A stretch of 28,314 bases of DNA from Lindgomyces ingoldianus. Its lineage: Eukaryota; Ascomycota; Dothideomycetes; Pleosporales; Lindgomycetaceae. The DNA lies in assembly GCF_010093535.1 (NCBI RefSeq), contig NW_022985187.1, positions 1-28,314 on the forward strand. Reading direction: 5' to 3'. The notes under the pieces were generated by a model. The model made no database searches. It worked only from the letters and a program-made list of their open reading frames with translations, and was not told where the DNA came from. Of the stretch, positions 1 through 9,437 are shown in pieces; the stretch's first letter is position 1, and every line of letters begins with the position of its first letter. Made by a program: the position numbers and the translations under genes.

Positions 1-293
1 GCTCTAACATGTTAACATTTATAACTACTAGCTCTAACAGGAAGTCTCTTAACAAACAATTAAGGTTGTCTATGTCCCCTCTAGCAAGATGCTTGTGGAC
101 AGACTTACTAAAGCGCTTTTAGTTAGCAAATAGCTAAGCTTTCTTTAGCAAATTTGGCTAGTTAACGTCAGGGAGAGGATAGTTAGTTAGGAAGCAGATA
201 TGGAAAAGATTAAAGCAAGAATAGAAGCCCTAGAAGCATACTAAGGTTGCGCAATTAGGAACCAGCTTAAAGCATGTCCAAGCTGAGGGGGTG
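1..293 (+). pseudogene. Copia retrotransposon pol, 3' end (RNase H tail), RIP-damaged
   Basis: The frame around positions 72-125 reads VVYVPSSKMLVDRLTKAL, which matches the C-terminal end of Ty1/Copia polyproteins (usually ...ADGLTKAL). It is followed by stop codons of the TAG type expected from C-to-T change. The extreme C-terminus is still readable just before the LTR: KIKARIEALEAY then a TAA at about 240. The same tail occurs on the minus strand at 23,890-24,140 and differs from it mainly by transitions, so the reading is supported by two copies. The element enters from the left edge, so most of pol and its 5' LTR lie outside. It cannot be functional. Confidence 0.8.
281..293 (+). other. 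Copia polypurine tract
   Basis: A purine-rich run (AGCTGAGGGGGTG) lies directly before the LTR start TGTCAGAT. This is the position of the plus-strand primer in LTR retrotransposons. The minus-strand Copia copy has the equivalent run next to its LTR at 23,845-23,860. Confidence 0.65.
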
Positions 294-624
294 TGTCAGA
301 TTTGCGCACCTACTGTCAAGACAGGAGGAACGCTTAACAAAAGCTGCTACATAGTACAAGCAATAAGCTTAAACAGTATGTTGCTGCAAATTGCAGCATT
401 TTACAGCAAATTGCAGAAAATTGCAGCATTTTGCAAGCTGGTCGCGCATAGGGCAAGTGCGCAAGGGACTTAGATCAGCAAAACAAAAAGCCAAGCAACA
501 CAAGTAGAGCAGAAAAAGGATTAATAAATAAAGACAATTAATACAATCAATCAATCATCCCATACATCATATCCAAACCCATCATTCATCTCAGGAAGCC
601 TAGAAACAGTGCTTCAATCTGACA
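294..624 (+). repeat. Copia 3' LTR (331 bp)
   Basis: It starts TGTCAGAT and ends ATCTGACA, a perfect 8-bp inverted terminus with the canonical TG..CA ends. Two other copies of this LTR are in the window: a solo LTR at 10350-10780 and a minus-strand copy at 23582-23844. All three share the interior landmark GTCGCGCATAGGG and the same 3' end. The copies differ in length mainly because of a short tandem repeat of TTGCAGCAT-like units near the middle (here roughly 380-445). The partner 5' LTR is outside the window, so no target duplication can be tested. Confidence 0.88.
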
Positions 625-1294
625 ATAGTACTTATGTTTTATAAGGTATTTCTTTATAGTACTAGTATAAAGGCAGTAGTAGGTCTTTAATAGTGTTATA
701 ATAGTTTAGAGTGTAGTAAAAAGATTATTTACTGCCTAGTAAATTAAATGCCTCTTAGCGCGTTTATTAAGCTTTAAAGGTTAGCCTATACATAGAGCTT
801 TTATATAAGTAGGCAGGGGCTGCTTGCGCAGCTAGCAGATGTTGTATGTAACTGTTAACTTAGGAATGCTAAGATAACATAAAATTTTGCTAGCGCTTAC
901 GCTGTAAAGGTAGAATTACTATATTATATTAATAAATAATTTAGATAGCTCTTTATAAGAGGTTTTATTTGCTTTTGTAACTATTAAAAAAGGTAGTAAT
1001 TTAATTAAGTTACATTTAATTAAAATCTGACTATTGTGGGGTGGCCTAGACCTCTCGCTAAAGTGGCTAATGACTTTTAGTAGGCGACTGTACATTCCAG
1101 ATGTAGCATTTCCAGGGTTTTAAATAAAGCATACAACAAAAGCTAAGAACCGAGAGGAAGATATAGTACAGTATACAGTGAATAACATACCTTAGATGGG
1201 AGTAGTTTCATTCAGGGGATGGCCAGAATCCGCGGGAAAGTGTTGAGCTAAAGACGCTAGACAAAAAATAACTCGAGCGTACTTCGAACCTCAA
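625..1294. other. AT-rich decayed DNA grading into gatA upstream region
   Basis: From 625 to about 1030 the sequence has the TTAG/TAAT-rich texture of heavily RIP-mutated repeat, and no protein can be read. From about 1030 composition rises, and 1130-1294 is ordinary sequence just upstream of the gatA pseudogene, probably its former 5' region. No promoter motif is convincing. Confidence 0.5.
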
Positions 1295-1760
1295 TTGACG
1301 ATTAACACGCTGCTCTCACGACTCCAATTCTCCATGTCTCAATTGCCATTACACTATAAATGTCTAGCTAAACAGTCTTGGATCGTGCACCTTAATGTCT
1401 TCATATCCCTTGCGGACGGGTCCTTGGTTACTATCACGAGAGCAGATTCATATTGTAGCTTCTCCGGTAAATCTATTGCCATCAAAGACAATATCTGTAC
1501 CAATTATCTCCTCACCACGGCCGGATCAGGGATCCTAAAGGAACATATAAGTCCCTACGATGCTACTGTTGTTAGACACCTTCAAGAGGCGGGAGCCGTG
1601 ATTATGGGGGAGACTAGTATGGACGAATTTAGGATGGGATCACACTCCACGCACTCTCACTTTAGATCTGTGAAGCAATTAGGGCTTGGAGAAGAAGGAA
1701 TAGCGCCGGAGGAAGCTCTGGAGGGAGTACCGTAGCGGTCAAGTCTGGTCATTGTGTCGT

Positions 1761-1805
1761 GTGAGTATCCCGCAACGAGGAAAATAATTTCTCATTGGCG
1801 GATAG
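1761..1805 (+). other. Retained spliceosomal intron in gatA pseudogene (45 bp)
   Basis: The donor GTGAGT and acceptor GATAG bracket 45 bp. Removing them joins VKSGHCVV to PLGTDT, which restores the normal GatA order across this point (...ALGTDTGGS in the family). This shows the pseudogene derives from a genomic duplicate and is not a processed retrocopy. Confidence 0.65.
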
Positions 1806-2104
1806 TAGCCCCCTTGGAACGGATACCAGAGGGTCAGTTTGATTACCTGTGGCGTATACTGGAATTGTTGGCTTCAAACGATCATACGGGCTTCTCTCAC
1901 GATGGGGTGTTATAGGGTACGATAATTCCCTCAACACCGTCAGAGTTTTCGCTTCATCTGTCGAGACTGTTCGGCAAACATTGAGATATACTCAATTTGG
2001 ATGTTCACTTTAATGCGACTAGAACTAACCTAGCTCTGGCAGAAGCGTCAAGCAATCTTGCAAAATATGGTGGAGTCCGATATGGAAGCTGGGCAGAGGA
2101 TCTA

Positions 2105-2150
2105 TTATGTGCAAAAATTAGGAAATTTCTTGGCGTTCCTTAGATCTTTT
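2105..2150 (+). repeat. Left terminal inverted repeat of 3.75-kb element
   Basis: Begins TTATGTGCAAAAATTAGG and continues through TTGGCGTTCCTTAGATC. It is the reverse complement of 5812-5857 except for A/G, T/C and A/G changes, all of RIP type. Confidence 0.85.
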
Positions 2151-4438
2151 TTTTTCTTACTAAAATTGCATAGAAGATTATAATCTTAATAAAATTTCTA
2201 ATATATTAATAAATTCTTTTTAAATATTATTAGTAAGTTAAAGCTTTAAGTTTATATAAAGATACTACTTTTAGCTTAATTTTTAGAGTAACAGGATAAT
2301 AATAGGCCTAAAACAGAAGGCTAGAGCAGCCTTAGCTACTTAGATGTGTTAAATTAACCTTAGTAGCAACCTACTAGCCTATTTTATGTGTGTAAGAGCA
2401 TAGGGCCTGTTAAGTAAGCACAAGAAGACTACTAGTAGTACTAAACTAAAGTTAGCGCATTATAAGTTAACCTAATAGTAAGAGTAAAGTAGAAAAAGCT
2501 TACTATATTTTAGCGCCTACTAAGAGTAAGCCTGCACTTTAGAAAGTAGTAAAAGTAACTAAATAATCTACTTCTCTTACTCTAGCTTAGCAAGAAGCTG
2601 TTTTTATAGTTTTTACTTATTACCTTAAGCTTAATACTTTATTTAATATACTTAGAAATAACCTTTTTTTGCTGCTAAAAAGCTTTTTTTTAACTTTTAT
2701 TTTATCTTAGCTTACTTTTACTTTTGCAGCTACTAGGGAGTCTTCCTTTTTTAATTAAATAGTAGAGTTTAATGTTACTATATAATATTTAGTATGTGTA
2801 AACAGTTATAAAGCTAATAGTAGGCTAGTAAATAAAGTTATTTCTTAAGTGTTTTTCTTACTTTTATAGGTAAAGAATTAAGTTAATGCTATAATTAAAA
2901 GCCCTTTTATATAAAAGCATGTAAAGGCTTAAGATTTCTATATTACTTTACACACTATTTAATATAGGGCTAATAAGTAGAGGGCTAGCTAGCAGCTCTA
3001 AATAATAGAAAACTTTAGGCTTAGTAAAGAATAAAGGCTATTCTCTAGCATTAAACACTATATAAGGCGCTTTAAAGGCGTAAATAAGGTAGATATTAAA
3101 GTAAAAGTAAAGCTTATATATAAAGTAATAATAAAAGCTTTTTTATGTAACTAGTTAGTAAATAAGCTTTTATCTAATCCTTTTATTACTTTAGGCTATA
3201 GAGAAAAGTTGCCCTAGCGCACATAGTAGCTATTAAATAAGAATTATACTTATTAAAAAATCTAAGATCTTACTACTAGTATTAATAGCTAGAGTTAGAT
3301 CTTTTATATGTAAAAGTGCTAAGTATTAACTTATAATAACTTTAAGCACTTTTACTATGTTTACTAGGCTACTTATAAGCACTTTACTATAAAAGACGCT
3401 AATTTAAAGTTATAAGCTTAGGTAATTTTTAAAGGCTAAGTATATATAAATTAGCTACTAATACAGCTTATATAATACTAGTAAACTTTAATAAGAAACT
3501 AGCTAAAAGTAAACCTACATAATAAGTAAAAAAAAAAAGTGTTATAGCTTTTTATTATTTTTAAGTAATAAAGATAAGCTTAAGAAAATAATAAAAGTAG
3601 CTAAAAAATATAAGATCTAAGAGAGACTATAAGCTATAGAAAAAGCAGCTAATAAATAGTAAAAGGCTTAAAAGATAAAAAAGCAAGCTTTTTAATAGCA
3701 GCAGCTTTAGCAGTAGTTTTAATTAACTAACTATAATATATTAGGTCTAAGAAATCTACTATTTTTGTTTTTAAATATACTTTATCTGCTTTTTACTTTT
3801 TTAATAGCTGCTTTTTACTTAGAGACTTTTAAACAACTTATACTTATTTTAAGCTTAAGCCCTATTGCTAGCAGCAGAAAGGATAACTTATAAGTGTTAG
3901 TAAAAAAGTTTTTTAACTAGCTTATTAAATAATAACTAGTTAAAGATTATAAAAACTATATATAAGTAAAAGATATAGTAATAAAGTAAAAGTAGACATT
4001 AAAAGATCTTAAAAAAATGTTAATTTCTTAAAGTAAATTATATATAGTAGTAGTAAAGGCTCTATTTAGGTTAAAAAATAAAATAGTATATTATTTTTAT
4101 AATAAGCTTTATCAATTTAAACCTAAATATTAAACTACTTAAAAACTATTAAATATCTGTAAAGTAATAAAGTAAGAATTAAGTGCTAAAAAGAGAATTT
4201 AATAGACTTAAGATTTTAATAAATATAAAGTTTTTAGTAGCTAAATAAAGTTAATTAGAGTTTAATGTTTTATTATTTTACAACTTAATATCTTTATAGT
4301 CTCTATTATTCTAGGAATTCTTATTATAACTCTATTAAGCACTAATTTTAGCTTTTACCTAATTAAGCTCCTCTAGCTCTATATATAACCCTTTAGTAGT
4401 GTATGTAAAGTGTTTTTTAGTAAAATAATTACACTTAC

Positions 4439-4666
4439 TGTCGGTTGACCTAGGTTCGATCGAACGAACGTACGCCCAAGGGGCGTACCAAGAGGTGAGC
4501 AGGCAACACAATGTATTGATTCTGGTGACAGCTGCCATCCCAAGTACGTTGGGATGGCTGGTTTTATACTGGCCCCCTGCCAAGCCCGCACAGATATCAC
4601 GTGAGATAAGCTCACGTGATATCCACACAGAGTTGGATTAATATACCTGTGATTAACGTTCGGACA
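4439..4666. mobile_element. Solo LTR (228 bp) with three hairpins, not RIP-mutated, TSD CTTAC
   Basis: It starts TGTCGG, ends CGGACA, and is flanked by perfect 5-bp duplications CTTAC (4434-4438 and 4667-4671), the signature of an LTR left after LTR-LTR recombination. Its composition is normal although the surrounding transposon is AT-rich, so it arrived after RIP or escaped it. It holds three near-perfect hairpins: 4470-4477 with 4481-4488 (8-bp stem, GTACGCCC), 4534-4543 with 4549-4558 (10-bp stem, GCCATCCCAA), and 4593-4605 with 4611-4623 (13-bp stem, GATATCACGTGAG). It does not resemble the other LTRs in the window. Reading frames across it are incidental. Confidence 0.75.
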
Positions 4667-5811
4667 CTTACTACTTTTAATTATATTTTTAAGAAATAGG
4701 CTAAAGCTTATATACTACTACTAATAGTATAAATAGTTCTTTTTAATCTATGCCTTTAATACCCTAAAAGTTAACTTAATAAGATTATAGTTAAGTAAGT
4801 ATAGTAAAAAAAATAGATAACATAGCTAGTAGCCTTAAAAATAGTTATAACAGCTTTATTCTAATAAATTAAGACATTATTAAGGACTATAACTATAGGC
4901 TAGGTCTTATAGGTTGCTTAAAGTAAAAAAAAAGCGCTGCTTAATTTAATTAATAAACTTTTTATAATTAAAATATTTTTTTTTTACCTCTGTGTAAGGC
5001 AGGTATCTGTTTACTATATAGGCTAGAAGAATAGCCTACATCTTCCTGCGCTTTATATTTTAAGTATATTAACTTTTATAGCTTATAGGCCTATAAGCTT
5101 TATGCTGCTAGCTAGTTTTTTTTATTAAAAATAGACTTATTAAAAAACACTAAATTATCTTATATAAACTAATAAAAAAAGTAATAGTAAAGCTTTTAAA
5201 GCTCTTTATTATAAGCTTATAAGAAAAGCTGTAAGGTACACCTACTTTATTTATGCTAGGCAAGGTAACAGAAGATTATAAATCTATTAACTTTTATACT
5301 TTTTTCTATCTATAGCTAATAAGCTTATTTGTTCTAGTATCTTTATCTGCTGCAGATTAACTTTTTAAACAGAGCTTTACTATTTTTATTACTAATTTTA
5401 GAAAGTCTTCTAAGCTTTATAGTAGGTAGCTTATAAATGCTGCTATAAGCCTTAAGATTATTCTTTATATTATAAACTATGTAAAAAGAATAACTTTTAT
5501 AATTAGTAATTATAGTTCTAAGCTATCTAAGTAGAAAAAACTAACAGATGTTTATATAAACATAATTATTAAGCCCTTAAGTGCTTAGTTTAAGATATTA
5601 GAGTAATTAAAGCTAGCTAGAAAAAATAAAGACACTATAAGTGTAATACATTATAAATAAACATGTTATTACTTTTAAAAAAGTTAGTATAAGCGCTTTT
5701 TTATATAAACTAAAGGCTTTAACCTACCTAGGGCTAATCTAATTATTATTTATTAATATATTAGGAATTCTATTAAGATTCTAATCTCCTATATAATTTT
5801 AGTAGGGGAAA

Positions 5812-5857
5812 AAAAGATCTAAGGAACGCCAAGAAATTTCCCGATTTTTGCACACAA
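5812..5857 (-). repeat. Right terminal inverted repeat of 3.75-kb element
   Basis: Read on the minus strand it begins TTGTGTGCAAAAATCGGG and matches the left TIR. It abuts the resumed gatA coding sequence. Confidence 0.85.
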
Positions 5858-6394
5858 TAGATATCGATGGCACACCCAAAGCGTTCTCTTCGCAAAGAAG
5901 CGTGATGAGGGATTCGGCCCTGAAGTCCGTCGTCGTATTCTTCTTGGTGCTTTCTCCCTCATCGCTCAGGCAATCGACAATTATTTCATTCGGGCCTAGA
6001 AAATTTGTTGCCTTGTACAACAAGACTTTGACAACGCTTTCTCTGCGCCTAGTCTGCTGGTATCTTCTACTTCATCCACTGCGTCGGAGTTAAGTGGCGT
6101 GGACGTTCTGCTTTGTCCAATAGCCCCGAGCTTACCTCCATTTATCTCTGATCTTGGGAATCAAGAAGCAGTGGCAGAAACAGTGAACGACTTATTCACA
6201 GTGCCAGCTGGCCTGGCTGGCCTGCTGGCCATTAGCATTCCGGTCAATATCAGAGAAGATAGGAGTGACCCAGAATGGGACGAGATTGGAGTATAGAAGC
6301 AGCAGGTATGCAGATGATTAGGCAATATGGTGATGACGAATTTGTTTTAGATGTAGCAAGTCAGTTGGAGGAGCTGCAGAGAGCCAAGAAATAG

Positions 6395-6723
6395 GGTTGG
6401 GACTGGGTATCTTCTACGACGGTTTGTCTGGCGAATAAGGGGGCATTTACGAGCCTTCTCAAAATGAATGGATTGTGTACTAATTCTGTACAAAATCCAG
6501 CATATATCTTAAGCATGATATCCAAAGTTCACATCTCAAGCCGGACACAAGGACCAGGAACACTGGTTAACGAGCGTTTAAATTCATCCTAACAAGAGTC
6601 TCCCCTGCACCGAATCCATTTCATTCATTGTCAAAGTGACCTAACATCCGATTCCCTATTCCTAAATCGTGGGAATTCTTTACCGCGTACGCGTACTCGG
6701 AGTCAAGTTCGGGTGTGAGACGT
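6395..6723. other. Unique-composition spacer between gatA pseudogene and metallothionein gene
   Basis: Ordinary base composition with no convincing coding sequence. It would contain the 3' UTR of the minus-strand metallothionein gene and the former 3' region of gatA. Confidence 0.4.
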
Positions 6724-6944
6724 TCAGTGCTGTAAGGAGTTAGCCCCTTCAAGACTTTCTGTAGATGGGAGGGATGGGGACGCCGTACGCTGCAGGAGCC
6801 ACAGCTACAGCCGGTGCAGTCACCATTGCAGGAGCAGGCCTGGCAGTCGCTGCAATCCGTCAGCATGATACACCTGCCCGACCGGCCTTCGGGAGAAAGC
6901 CAGGCCAGAGGTTTAGCTTGGAGAAAAACATACCATGGAGACAT
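6724..6944 (-). CDS. Fungal metallothionein, 25 aa, three exons
   Basis: Predicted exons are 6944-6934, 6849-6789 and 6729-6724, encoding 25 residues. Intron 1 (84 bp, 6933-6850) has donor GTATGT and branch CTGAC (6863-6859). Intron 2 (59 bp, 6788-6730) has donor GTACGG and branch CTAAC (6743-6739). In both, the branch A is 10 bases from the final G of the intron. The product begins MSPCDCQACSC and ends CSCGSCSH, with eight Cys at residues 4, 6, 9, 11, 15, 18, 20 and 23, in C-x-C and C-x2-C spacing, no aromatics, and a stop just after the last Cys. This length and pattern match the small copper metallothioneins of Neurospora and Podospora, which chelate Cu(I) in the cytosol. The ATG has A at -3, and a TATATAAAG box lies about 120 bp upstream. 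No stop or RIP damage is seen. An alternative acceptor at 6873 (60-bp intron) would add a non-Cys segment and lacks a good branch site. The intron calls are inferred. Confidence 0.75.
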
Positions 6945-7061
6945 GATAAAGGTGGATCTGTGATTGGTTGTTTAAAACTTGGGTTGGGAAGTTGGTTATC
7001 TGTGTGGGGTCGTTTCGATATCGAGGGTGCTGGGCTGTCCATCAAGGTGCCCACAGCTAGG

Positions 7062-7070
7062 CTTTATATA
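7062..7070 (-). promoter_or_regulatory. TATA box of metallothionein gene
   Basis: TATATAAAG on the minus strand, about 118 bp before the ATG at 6944. It is followed by an A/C-rich leader (CAACTTCCCAACCC, ACAACCAATCAC) typical of fungal 5' UTRs. A G-rich run on this strand (C-rich on plus, 7074-7090) lies just upstream. The copper-response element could not be identified with confidence. Confidence 0.55.
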
Positions 7071-7304
7071 TCCCTTCCCCCCTTCCCCCCAAACCCTTCG
7101 ACACCCGGTGACATATCGCTACCACACCTCCCTCGGACACATCCGTATACGAACCCCACACCAGACCCTCCTCCCCGCCGCAGAAAGTCCGCAACGGAGC
7201 CATTTATAACTAAGCGCTCTCCTCAGAGTGGTCAGTCGTGCGCCCGGCCATGGCGCCAAGCCGTCTGGAAATGTGATCCAGGCGTGGGGGATACTCGGAA
7301 TTAG

Positions 7305-7607
7305 CAGTGGGCCTATGACGGGGAGTCCACGGACACCATGTTTGATGCAGGGAGGGGTTTGGGATTAGGTAAATGGCTATTCGCGTGTTTGTTTTCGGCG
7401 GGTTTTGGACGCAGATGGATGTGATTGAGCGGGGTTTGTGCGACTCCCACTCTTATCCAGACTATTGATGTGCGAGGCCTTTTTGCGAAGAGTGGAAGGT
7501 ACCTGCCATATGTGAAGCTAGGGTTGAAGCCACGAGTCATGGGTGGCTATGATATCAGGAATGGGCTGAGGCTGTGGGTTATTCGATATGGAGGCTCTAG
7601 GCGTTAG
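7305..7607 (+). pseudogene. Unidentified coding-like stretch, possibly a broken gene
   Basis: One frame is open from 7305 to a TAG at 7605-7607 except for a single TGA at 7422-7424. It reads QWAYDGESTDTMFDAGRGLG at its start and KSGRYLPYVKLGLKPRVMGG then YDIRNGLRLWVIRYGGSRR at its end. Composition is normal, and the peptide mixes aromatic, basic and glycine residues like a real protein. Upstream, an ATG in good context (7250, MAPSRLEM) leads to a stop after eight codons, and no plausible intron links it in frame. I do not recognise the family. It could be a decayed gene, a gene fragment with an unrecognised intron, or chance. Confidence 0.3.
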
Positions 7608-8110
7608 CAAAGAGACCACTAATATCCAGGCCTGTAGTGAATAGACATGTGGAGCGGGAAGCTGAGGATCCTTGTTATGAAGTGGGTGTTAGCATCTCTT
7701 CACACTGCGGCATATCTCGGATCTATCCTTCTTCGGGTTCTAGAATGCTGTAATACACATTAACTACCTACGTGCTAAAATCTAATACCACCCGTGACTT
7801 GATCTAAATAGCATCCGATGACCTCAAGCTCCTAGACACGTGGATGCTCGAGCACTAAATCGCCTCGCTCCAGAGCCTTGAACGCCATCGTGCTTGATAT
7901 GCTTGAAAGAAACAGCCGCTAGTAATACACGTAGGGGATGGAATAAGTAAAGAACCCGTCCTCGGCGCTCAAATATCTAGTTGCATCCAAATATTGTCTC
8001 TAAGCGGCCACTCATCCTCTCGCCGTCCTCTCTAGTGGCGTGTGCACATCATCCTCATCACTCCGTCTTAGATCTGTGCTCGTCGAGCTCGCTATCGTGG
8101 CTGCCTTACT
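7608..8110. other. Normal-composition spacer, no gene seen
   Basis: Balanced composition with dense stops in all frames and no recognisable protein, RNA or repeat. It ends at a sharp drop to AT-rich sequence near 8110. Confidence 0.4.
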
Positions 8111-8599
8111 GCTAGAGTTCTTAGCAATTAAACTGTTAGCTTGCTTAGCTTAACCTAGTAGATCACTAAGCCGGCTACTTTTTCTTAGCATAACTAACCG
8201 TCTTATTAACGCAAGATGGCTTAACAACGCAACGTAATACTAACTTAACAAGAAAGTAGAATAAATCTTGCTTTTTAAGCGTATAATTCTAGTTAATTTA
8301 AAAACTTATAACGCTCTGCTAAAACTTTTAATTTTTACACTAAAAGTGTTTTAACTAAAAAATGTTTATAAAATTTTAATAAAAAATATAACTTAACTAC
8401 TAAAAGCTTACTAAAATACTACGACAGTTTATAAATAATCTGTAAAAGCAAAGCTTGCTTAGAGCAATAGTTAGTACAATAAGGTAGGTTATTTAGGTTA
8501 AAGAATAGTTGTAGCATAATGCTTAGCAAATTAGTATTAGACAGGTAATAGACATATAATAACAATATTTAACTATAGCATGTAACTAATTACAGCCTG
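8111..8599. other. RIP-mutated repeat, unidentified
   Basis: AT-rich, TAG/TAA-saturated DNA. The stretch TAAGCCGGCTACTTTT near 8167-8183 resembles the TIR of the pogo-like element at 21456 (TTAGCCGGCTACTTTT), so this may be a decayed relative. No end or target duplication could be fixed. Confidence 0.35.
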
Positions 8600-8952
8600 T
8601 AACTAAGCGTAGCTAATACTAATCTCTAACACACTAATATAGCTAATGCTATTTCCTAACACACTAATATAGCTTAAAAAGTAGAATAAACATAACTAAC
8701 TATAATTTAAATATGTTTTATATAACATATACTAGAGTAAACTACATGTAAATTAATATAAAAATGTATGTATATTAAGTATACATTATTTTAAAAAAGA
8801 ATATAAAAAATATATAAAGTAATAAAAAATAGTGTTACTAAAGTTTATTTAAAAAGATTATAACTAACTAGTATATTTTAAAAAAAAGATTTTACTTAAC
8901 TTTATATTTTATAAACTTAAATATATTAAGTATAGTAAGTGTTACTAATAAC
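8600..8952 (+). repeat. Dispersed repeat D, heavily RIP-mutated copy
   Basis: Aligns base for base with 11231-11660, with almost only C-to-T and G-to-A differences. It retains about two units of the 30-bp minisatellite (AACACACTAATATAGCT for GACACACCGATGTGGCT). The homology ends at CTAATAACT. The family's identity is unknown and no coding sequence is visible. Confidence 0.75.
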
Positions 8953-9410
8953 TTCCTTTATTTTTAGTAATACTATAAAGATAGTAAAATTATTACTTTT
9001 TATATTCTTTTTTACTTATTACACTTTTTATAGCTATATAATATAGGTTATTTTACATTTTTAAAAAAGGATATAGGCGCTAAGCTAAAAACCTTATACA
9101 TAACTAAATTACTTATTATAATAGCTAGCTAATTTTTAGCTTTAATTAAGTTAGTAAAAATTATTTTTTAAAAACTAAAGGTTTATATAAATTTAAGATT
9201 AGTTATCTAGAAATTAGTTAATTATTAGCTGTAATTAAAAGAACACGTTCTAGCTTTAGCTTTTAACACATTTTTACTCTTACAATTGTAACAAGGTTAG
9301 CATAGTTAACTACATAGCCTTCTCTTGCTTATAGAGGTTTAGGCTAGGCTAGAGACAACTGCTAGTGCTAGTGCTTACTCTAGCATTACCTATATATATA
9401 TTATACTATG
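8953..9410. other. RIP-mutated repeat, nothing readable
   Basis: Extremely AT-rich to about 9230, then gradually less so. No motif, terminal repeat or reading frame could be identified. Confidence 0.35.
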
Positions 9411-9437
9411 TAAGAATACTTAGCTTAAGTATTCTTA
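9411..9437. repeat. Perfect 12-bp hairpin
   Basis: TAAGAATACTTA (9411-9422) and its exact complement (9426-9437) are separated by GCT. It has an AT-rich stem and no T-run on either side. It might be a protein-binding palindrome or a chance structure in low-complexity DNA. Confidence 0.5.

Larger units (their letters stand above)
2105..5857. mobile_element. 3.75-kb TIR DNA transposon inserted in gatA, heavily RIP-mutated
   Basis: Near-perfect inverted termini of about 46 bp (2105-2150 and 5812-5857) bracket AT-rich, stop-filled sequence. The TIRs differ by only three transitions. A TA dinucleotide flanks each end (2103-2104 and 5858-5859), fitting Tc1/mariner/pogo-type insertion. An AT duplication (2100-2101 / 5861-5862) with a slightly longer TIR is equally compatible, and both leave gatA in frame. 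About 3.5 kb remains after removing a nested solo LTR. Plus-strand coding traces include a Lys/Gln-rich helix near 3590-3710 and a Lys-rich stretch near 4100-4250, with many TAA/TAG codons in place of Gln. No catalytic motif could be identified, so the superfamily is not established. Confidence 0.75.
1295..6394 (+). pseudogene. gatA: gatA/HER2 pseudogene: mitochondrial Glu-tRNA(Gln) amidotransferase subunit A, split by a transposon
   Basis: GatA is the amidase subunit that makes Gln-tRNA(Gln) from Glu-tRNA(Gln) in mitochondria. The 5' part (1295-2104) shows the catalytic-lysine motif (AIKDNICT, about 1480-1503), DATVVRHLQEAGAVIMGETSMDEF, the amidase signature AGGSSGGS (about 1707-1730, in a different frame from what precedes it), a retained intron, and the nucleophile-serine motif TDTRGSV. 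The 3' part (about 5860-6394) shows [34 protein letters not shown] and FTVPAGLAGLLAI, ending near the usual GatA C-terminus. Breaks: a frameshift before AGGSSGGS; a TGA at 1840-1842 where GatA has Arg; a Gly-to-Arg change beside the nucleophile Ser; a one-base shift near 5890; further stops from about 5998; and a 3.75-kb transposon insertion. The damage is mostly transitions, consistent with mild RIP of a duplicate. A functional copy elsewhere is expected, because the enzyme is needed for mitochondrial translation. Confidence 0.9.

Noticed and set aside
4359..4628. Minus-strand frames across the solo LTR
   Set aside because: They span an LTR and its AT-rich host, with no protein-like pattern.
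5799..6093. Frames on both strands around the resumed gatA
   Set aside because: They are shadows or frame-shifted readings of the gatA pseudogene.
6873..6933. Alternative 60-bp first intron of the metallothionein gene
   Set aside because: In frame, but it inserts a non-Cys segment and lacks the CTGAC branch site. The 84-bp intron gives a canonical N-terminus.
7250..7276. ATG in good context as start of a gene joined to 7305-7607
   Set aside because: It stops after eight codons. The only linking gap is about 30 bp with a poor donor, too short for a fungal intron.
6765..7304. A 179-codon plus-strand frame rich in Ala and Gly, with a hydrophobic stretch
   Set aside because: It runs antisense to the metallothionein exons. 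The Ala/Gly run is the complement of Cys codons, and the C-terminal half crosses the C-rich promoter region.
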